From Amphimedon queenslandica (taxonomy: Eukaryota > Porifera > Demospongiae > Haplosclerida > Niphatidae), in assembly GCF_000090795.2 (NCBI RefSeq), contig NW_003546242.1, positions 1,522,375 to 1,547,384 of the forward strand: DNA of 25,010 nucleotides, given 5' to 3'. Positions within the stretch are counted from its first letter, which is position 1, and each line of letters opens with the position of its first letter. Made by a program: the position numbers and the translations under genes. Below are positions 19,097 to 25,010 of the stretch, piece by piece. The notes under the pieces are model-generated. The model saw nothing but the letters and a program-made list of their open reading frames with translations, had not been told where the DNA came from and searched no databases.

Positions 19097-22000
19097 CGGC
19101 GACATGTGCACCCGGCCTTATCAACAGTTGCCTATTTTTCATAACAGATAGGTCCTCAGGGCAACATTTTCTGGTGGATACAGGAGCAGAAGTCAGTGTA
19201 TTGCCTCCAAGTAAAGCTGATAAACTACAAGGGTGCAGAGGATTTACACTTCAAGCTGCTAACAATACACAGATATACATATGGATCTTATTAACTTACA
19301 CTTAATTTAGGATTGCGCCAACCTTACCATTTGATATTCATAGTAGCTGATGTAAAGCATCCTATTGTTGGAGCTGATTTCCTGGAGCACCATGGTCTGT
19401 TAGTTGATGTCCGTCACAAAGTCCTTATTGACACTCGGACTCAATTACAAACTAACATGCTGTGCACTCACCACCACCATACACACAGTCTCACTCTTAA
19501 CCCTCTCCTTTCTAATTCTTTCTCTTCTATCCTTTTAGGTTTTCCTGAACTCTTTCATCCTAAAAATTTCAATTCTCCAGTGAAACATAACATCGTCCAT
19601 TTCATCAAAACTTCAGGATCACCAGTCAATACTCGAACGAGACAACTGCTACCAGAGCATTTACGAATTGCTCGAGCAGAATTTGATCATATGTGGTGTG
19701 ATTCGACCGTTTTCTTGTTCCTGGTCGTCGGCACTTCACATGGTCCCAAAACCAAATGGGGATTGGAGACCATGTGGAGACTATAAAGCTGTGAATGCTG
19801 TTACTCTGCCTGACCGGTATCCTATACCACACATACAGGATTTTGCTAACTCTTTACATGGATGCACTATATTCTCTAAAATCGATTTAGTCCAAGTGTA
19901 TTATCAGATACCTGTCCATCCTGATGATATTCGCAAAACAGCAGTCACTACTCCTTTCGGATTATTTGAATTTGTACGAATGCCATTTGGGTTTGGAAAC
20001 AACTCAAACCTTCCAAAGATTTATCGACAAGGTACTTCAAGGCGTGTATCATACAAATGCCTATATTGATGATGTGCTAATTGCCAGTGCTAATGAAGCT
20101 GAACACAAAAAGCATTTGCAAGAGGTTTTCACATGCCTCAGGGAGTATGCAATTATTGTTAACCTGAATAAGTGTGAGTTTGGTGTTAGCACATTCACAT
20201 TCTTAGGTCATCCATTGATAAGTCTGGTATTCGACCATTGCACTTCAAAGTCTCTGCTGTTCAAAATTTTCCACTACTACAGTCGCAACAAAAGCTACGG
20301 AAATTTTTGGGCCTAATTAACTTGTATCATCGATTTATTCCTCATTGTGCCCAGGTACTTACATCATTGCACACATTACTGTCTAACACACCATCCAATA
20401 TGGACATAACATGGTCTAGTCAATGTATTTCAGCCTTTAATGAAGCAAAGACACCTTTAGCTGAGGCCACTTATCTCTCTTACCCTAAGCATAATGCATT
20501 AACATCAGTTATGACTGATGCCTCTGATGTGGCTGTGGGAGCAGCATTACAACAGTATATTAATGGCCACTGCCTCATATTTCTCACAAAAGCTTTACCC
20601 AGCAGAACGAAAGTACAGCACTTTTGACTGAGAGTTGCTGGCAATATATCAGGCCATTAAATATTTTTGACATTGTATAGAAGGTCGCACCTTTTATGTA
20701 TTGACTGATCACAAACCATTAACTTTTTCTTTTCATACTAAGTCTGATAGGTATTCTTCAAGACAAACTTGTCACTTGGATTACATATCCCAGTTCACTA
20801 CTGACATCCGTCATATCAATGGTCAATGTATTCCTGTGGCTGATGCTCTGTCTCGAGTCAAGTTAAACAATTTAGGTTTAACATCTCCAGCAATTGTGGA
20901 TTATCAGGCAATGGCTATGTCCCAGCAAGAAGAGGATTTCCTTGCTCAGACTTCATCCGATTCATCTCTTTGCCTTCAATCTGTTCCTCTTCAATATACA
21001 AGTGGCACCATTGTCTGTAATATGTCTACAGGAAAACCACGCCCTTTTAGTCAGACTGTTTTCAAGTCACTTCACTCTCTTTCCCATCCGGGGATTAAAG
21101 CAACTCAGAGACTAGGTCTGCATGCTTTGTATGGCCTGGATTACAATCTGATGTTAAGCGGTGGACCTGTTCGTGTTTACAGTGTCAACTCTCTAAAGTA
21201 CAGAGACACAACATTGCTCCTCTTTCTTCTTTCCCCTCTCCTGTCGCTCGTTTTAATAATGTCCACATTAATGTAGTTGGTCCCCTTCCTCCTTACAATT
21301 ACTGTTATTTATTAACTTGTGTGGACCAATTCACTCGTTGGCCAGAGGCTTTTCCGATGACCAACATATCTGCTGAAACAGTGGCAAGAACCTTACTTAT
21401 GGGATGGATATCTCGTTTTAATGTCCCTTCTACTCTTACTACTGATAGGGGAAGACAACTTGAATCATCCTTGTGGACACAGTTGATGACAATATTCGGA
21501 ACAAAACGTTTCAGGACAACATTGTACCACCCACAGCTACTGGACTTGTGGAGCGTTTTCACAGACAATTGAAGGGGCTCTCAAGGCCCAAACTCACTAT
21601 CATTCATGGACTGATTCTCAACCCCTTGTCTTATTAGGAATTCATACAGCTGGCAAGGAAGAGTTAAAATGTTCAGCAGCTGAATTAGTCTATGGTACTA
21701 GTTTAAGGTTACCTAGTGAATTCTTTTCACCTTCCCAATCCGATTTCACCAATTCTGAAACCTACATTACTAAACTCAAATCAGTAATGGGTACACTCAG
21801 TCCTGTCCCTACTTGATTTCCAGTAACACAAATCTTTTGTGAGTAAAGATCTTAATTCTATAGTATATACTACTCATGTTTTCATATGTCACGATGCAGT
21901 CCAAAAACCTCTACAACCATATGATGGTCCTTACAAAGTGATAGAATGTACCGACAAATATTTTGTTCTGGATATAAATGGTTGAAGAGATACTGTTAGT

Positions 22001-22128
22001 ATTGATTGTCTTAAACCAGCGCATTTGGATATTCTACCCTCAGCAGAAATAACACAATCTCCTGATCATACTACTCATAGCGACAATTCATTACCTACAG
22101 CTAAAACGGGTTCATTTCCCTGATAAAC
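19097..22128 (+). pseudogene. Ty3 Pol (protease, RT, RNase H, integrase), decayed
   Basis: Protease: HFLVDTGAEVSVLPPS (near 19170-19210) and [54 protein letters not shown], and the active site YIDDVLIAS (near 20062-20085). Tether: LRKFLGLINLYHRFIP. RNase H: VMTDASDVAVGAALQ, YVLTDHKPLTFSF and HINGQCIPVADALSRV; the conserved Glu region has TGA before GAG (20626). Integrase: HSLSHPGIKATQRL, CLQCQLSKVQRHN, WPEAFPMTNISAETVAR, STLTTDRGRQLESS, VERFHRQLKG, and a tail with LQPYDGPYKVIECTDKYF and LKPAHLD. The usual first integrase Asp is Asn (HINVVGPLP). There are frameshifts near 19305, 20000, 20230, 21130 and 21540, and stops near 20626, 20668 and 21815. Not functional; no intact product can be read. 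Confidence 0.93.
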
Positions 22129-22154
22129 TGAATTTATGAGTCAATCATCACTCT

Positions 22155-22168
22155 CTGGAGGGGGAGTA
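22155..22168 (+). promoter_or_regulatory. Polypurine tract
   Basis: The purine run GGAGGGGGAG lies directly before the 3' LTR, the usual position for plus-strand priming. Confidence 0.8.
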
Positions 22169-22170
22169 CT

Positions 22171-22427
22171 ATAGTGAATGGTAAAATTGATTATTACTAT
22201 TATTATCCTAATGTTTTGCAGGAGACTGATAATTATTCATTATTATTATTATTGTAATTATTTTTCACGCATGCGCACATTAGCACTCTTTATCTCTCTC
22301 TTTTCATGTGTTGATTACTCTCTTCTGTCTCCTCTTTATCATCACTAATTGTGTTTTGTTGTGGACTCTGAGCTGCTAATATACGATAGTTTTTGATAAA
22401 TGAATCGTTAGTAACTAAAATCTAACA
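22171..22427 (+). repeat. 3' LTR of the Ty3 element
   Basis: Direct copy of 18036-18285 with scattered substitutions and small indels, ending in the same AAATCTAACA. Contains ATT repeats near the start. Confidence 0.92.
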
Positions 22428-22466
22428 CTATCAATGTAAGTCATAGGTGGTGGAAAGGGGGGCTTT

Positions 22467-22480
22467 GGGGCTACAGCCCC
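22467..22480. repeat. GC hairpin at the hAT start
   Basis: GGGGCTACAGCCCC: 6-bp arms, 2-base loop. It lies in the terminal region of the older hAT element and may be a transposase-binding or fold-back feature. Confidence 0.7.
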
Positions 22481-22614
22481 TCCAAAATTTGAAATTGATA
22501 GGCTCAGCCCCCCCTTAAATTAGAATAATAGGTGTGATGAGTGAGTGTTTTACTCTTACACATGCTAATGATGGTATGCCATGGCAGAATAGCCTTTCTT
22601 AGCACAAACCAGTA

Positions 22615-24430
22615 CTAAGCGTCCAAGAAGTACAATTCATGAGTTTCAATATCCTAGTCCTGAAGTGAGTGAGTCAGATGATTCTGGCAACAAATTTGAG
22701 TATGAGCCTACAGCACCTTGCCCATGGTCACCACCGAATGAAGAGTAAGCCTCAGGAGATGAAGAGCAAGGAGATGGAGATACCGCTCTGCCAGACAACG
22801 GGGTTGTTTGCTCATTACACTGTTGCTCTTCTAATGCCCACTATCACCCTGTGTCCTCTGACTTAACAGCAACAAAGAGAAAACAAGGAAGACATGCATT
22901 TTTTGTGTTTAAATTGGTTTGATGCACACAAATGGCTCACTGTCTGAAAGGTATAGTATTTTGTTTCTTTTGTTTTGCTACTCAGTTCCTCAAAAATGTA
23001 TAGTAATTGACATGATTTATCTTTGGTTCAAAATGGTTTTCATAAGTGGAAAAGAGCCAAACAGAAATTTTGACACAATGAACTTAGTCGACTTCATACA
23101 GAAGCAACAGCATCATATAAATGTCAATCACAGCTATCAGTAGCCTCCCAACTGAGCCTGCACATCAAACATGATCAGCATAATCAATGCTTTGAAGCAT
23201 TTAAGTGCACTCAGGTTCCTGTTGCGGCAACGCATTGCTGTTCGTGGGCACATTGAAGCTGAAAGTAATCTATTTCAACTATTGTTCGAGAAATCATCAG
23301 ATGTTCGTGAGCTTAGGAAATGAATTACTGACAAAAATTACTTATCACATGATATAATCAATGAGCAAAAAAGAATTCAATTAATGGCACATCAAGTATT
23401 GAGAGGAATTATTTATAATGTTCGAAGTTCTAAGTGATTTTCAATAATGGCCGATGAAACTCGTAATATTCTCCAAGGAACAGTTATCTTTGTCTTTATG
23501 ATGGGTGGAAAATGACTATACTATACATGAGGACTTCATTGGTCTTGTTGAGGTTGAGTCCACTTCTGCAGCTACATTATTTTCTGTCCTAAAAGATTGT
23601 TTAGTTCGTTTATCTTTGCCTATGTCATTTTTATGTGGACAAGCATATAATGGAGCAGCCAATATGCTAGGTTGCTTGAGTGGTGTAGCAAAGCGCTTGA
23701 AAGATAATTGTCTAAAAGCACTAACAGTTCATTGCATGGCTCACTGTCTGAATTTATGCCTTCAAGAGGTTTGAAGTCATTGTGTGTGTATCAAAGAAGC
23801 CCTTTCAATCACATCATAGCTGTCATCTTTATAATAAAAGCGTCACCTAAGCGCCTATCACTCTGTAATTGTATACAAGCAGATATATCACCTGGGAATC
23901 CTCAATTGAAACCACTTTGATCTACACGTTGGACTGTTAGAACAGGTGCAATAGGATCAGTTTTAACAAATTATGAAATAATTTGTCAAGAGTTGGAAGT
24001 GCTACCTAGAGAATCTTCAGCTGAATCATCTCGTAAAGCATGTGGTTTGTGATAAATTTAGTAGCTTTTTTGGTCTTAAAAGTGGTGACTTGTTTATTGC
24101 TGTTACTGAACAAGTATCTCTCAATTTACAAGGGAATGATGTTAGCTTAAAAAATGCTCTGAGACCAGTTGCAATGGCCAAAAGTTTCTTCATTCGCCAC
24201 AGATCTAAAAATTCATTCTCAAATCTTAACAAAGAAGCTGTTGAAGAGGCAAAAGAACTAACACAACCACCTACTCTACCTCGCTAAAGATATGTACCTA
24301 ATAGGATCGATGATGGTACAGATCCAGGTCACACATTTCAAACTCCTAAAGAATATTTTAGGAAACTGTACTTTGAGGTTATTGACTTACTGGTAAATGA
24401 ACTAGACAAAAGTTTCAGCCAACCCTCATT
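22615..24430 (+). pseudogene. hAT transposase with TTF zinc finger and DUF4371, decayed
   Basis: N-part: KRPRSTIHEFQYPSPEVSES, an acidic stretch with one TAA (22747), then ALPDNGVVCSLHCCSSNAHY. A broken TTF-type zinc-finger region follows: WFDAHKWLTV (near 22920) and GFHKWKRAKQKF (near 23045). DUF4371: RFLLRQRIAVRGHIEAESNL, FQLLFEKSSDVREL, IQLMAHQVLRGIIYNV, SIMADET (a catalytic Asp position, near 23452), IHEDFIGLVEVESTSAATLF, LCGQAYNGAANMLGCLSGVA (second Asp replaced by Asn in YNGA), LTVHCMAHCLNLCLQEV. Later: FFGLKSGDLFIAVTEQVSLN, RPVAMAKSFFIRHRSKN, RIDDGTDPGHTFQTPKEYFR and FEVIDLLVNELDKSF, where the frame is cut by the 24431 insertion. Frameshifts and stops throughout. It is of the ZMYM/DUF4371 type rather than classical Ac. 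Confidence 0.88.
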
Positions 24431-24598
24431 CAGTGGCGTAGCTGGACCAGGGCCCAGGCCCAGGTAATTTCCCTAGCCATTTAATTATATTCATTGTATA
24501 TTAATGATATTCATAAATTATTGTATAAACAATCAAGTATGGGCATGGCTTTTTTGAGGAGTGGTCTTGGCTACACCACATGTTCATTATTGAATATC

Positions 24599-25010
24599 AT
24601 GAGTAAACTAAAAGAAACTAGCTTATTTGGTTTCCTAAGCCATTCAACTGCTAATGCACCTCAGACAAAAAGGAGGAGACTTGAAAGAGGCTCTTCAGAT
24701 GAGTCACCTGGACCAACAAACAGCAATGAGTTTGGTTAGTCATTATAAAAATTTGGTGTAATTTATAAGTAATTTACATTGTATATATCATAGATAATGC
24801 AACCAACTCAGCTACTTCTGACAGTGACAATCAATGCAGTTCACATTTTCCGCTTATTGAACCACCTCAGTCCCCAAATGAGACTTATGATCATTCTGAT
24901 GCTCTGACTCAGGTTACTCCTGAAGCAGCTGGTAGCTGTTCCTCTTTCTCCAGCAACACCAGCATTACTAGTACTACTGAGTCTACTGTAAGTCTGTCTG
25001 TTGTTCCTGA
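24599..25010 (+). CDS. hAT transposase, first two exons (continues past the window)
   Basis: Exon 1 (24599-24734) starts MSKLKETSLFGFLSHST, then TKRRRLERGSSDESPGPTN, a basic, nuclear-localisation-like N-end typical of TTF/DUF4371 hAT transposases. Intron 24735-24793 (59 bp) has donor G|GTTAGT and acceptor ATCATAG|. Splicing keeps the frame across a split Asp codon (NEF-D-NAT). Exon 2 (24794 onward) is open to the window end, with LIEPPQSPNETYDHSDALTQ and a Ser/Thr-rich stretch SFSSNTSITSTTESTVSLS. The ATG at 24599 is preferred over the upstream in-frame ATG at 24494, because the MSK(L/R)K(E/Q)T start is family-typical. No stop is seen, unlike every other transposase here. The zinc finger and catalytic domain should follow beyond the window. 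Confidence 0.78.
24735..24793 (+). other. Intron of the nested hAT transposase (59 bp)
   Basis: GTTAGT...ATAG. It contains in-frame stops if retained, and its removal gives one open frame across both exons. Confidence 0.75.

Larger units (their letters stand above)
18036..22427 (+). mobile_element. Full-length Ty3/gypsy LTR retrotransposon, inactive
   Basis: Both LTRs, a primer binding site, Gag, protease, RT, RNase H, integrase, C-terminal tail and a polypurine tract are present in canonical order, about 4.4 kb. The flanks CTATT (18031-18035) and CTATC (22428-22432) could be a decayed 5-bp target duplication. Gag and Pol each carry several stops and frameshifts, and the LTRs differ at a number of positions by eye, so this is an old copy. 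No envelope-like frame is present after integrase. Confidence 0.95.
22442..24430 (+). mobile_element. Older hAT transposon (TTF/DUF4371 type), interrupted
   Basis: Starts just beyond the Ty3 3' LTR with CATAGGTGGTGGAAAGGGGG and a GC-rich hairpin (GGGGCTACAGCCCC at 22467-22480), typical terminal sequence of this hAT group. It carries the decayed transposase described separately and is cut at 24430 by a younger hAT insertion. Its 3' end should lie beyond the window. The exact start is uncertain. Confidence 0.7.
24431..25010 (+). mobile_element. Younger hAT element nested in the older one (5' end only)
   Basis: Begins CAGTGGCGTAGCTGG, a common animal hAT end, exactly where the older transposase frame stops matching. 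A leader of 168 bp precedes the first exon. The 8-bp target copy would be CCCTCATT (24423-24430); its partner lies outside the window. Confidence 0.8.

Noticed and set aside
21850..22128. Envelope-like gene after integrase, which would make the Ty3 element retrovirus-like
   Set aside because: The sequence reads as the integrase C-terminal tail (YDGPYKVIECTDKYF, LKPAHLD) and then reaches the polypurine tract; no room for an envelope gene.
22428..22441. A clear 5-bp target duplication for the Ty3 element
   Set aside because: CTATC against CTATT differs at one position and the LTR start is uncertain, so it is only a possible decayed duplication.

Overview
The window looks like AT-rich, intron-bearing animal DNA. 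It is not bacterial: there are no operons or ribosome-binding sites, introns are short GT...AG introns, and several reading frames belong to animal transposon families. The family mix (Ty3 and Ty1/copia retroelements, Harbinger, hAT with DUF4371, an integrase-core element and an unnamed DDE-like cysteine-rich family) and the very short introns suggest a marine invertebrate, most probably a demosponge. That species guess is inference. I see no clear intact host gene; almost everything readable is a mobile element in some state of decay.

Layout, left to right. 1-1518: decayed 3' part of a Ty1/copia Pol. 1519-4121: mostly featureless, with a doubtful recombinase-like scrap near 3250. 4131-4839: a well-defined non-autonomous DNA transposon with 71-bp terminal inverted repeats and a 9-bp target duplication (Mutator-like). 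5581-8450: a decayed two-gene Harbinger transposon, with a Myb/SANT accessory protein on + and a DDE transposase with one intron on -. 8790-12185: a family I recognise only by resemblance to uncharacterised invertebrate proteins. It has a DDE-like core and cysteine-rich ends, is broken by frameshifts, one stop and a 10-N assembly gap, and has a possible 5' exon at 8790-9299. 12449-13612: a decayed helix-turn-helix plus integrase-core element whose 3' half is replaced by unrecognised coding sequence. 13838-14771: an unrecognised, decayed, multi-exon gene on the - strand.

15180-15888: a probable non-autonomous hAT-like element. 16842-17155: a pyrimidine-rich minisatellite of about 80-bp period. 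18036-22427: a full-length but inactive Ty3/gypsy retrotransposon with both LTRs, primer binding site, polypurine tract and readable Gag, protease, RT, RNase H and integrase. 22442-24430: an older hAT (TTF/DUF4371) element. 24431 to the window end: a second hAT element inserted into it, whose first two exons are intact and splice in frame.

These are independent insertions and do not form a pathway. The best candidates for something not well described are the DDE-like cysteine-rich family (9838-12185) and the unrecognised minus-strand gene (13838-14771).
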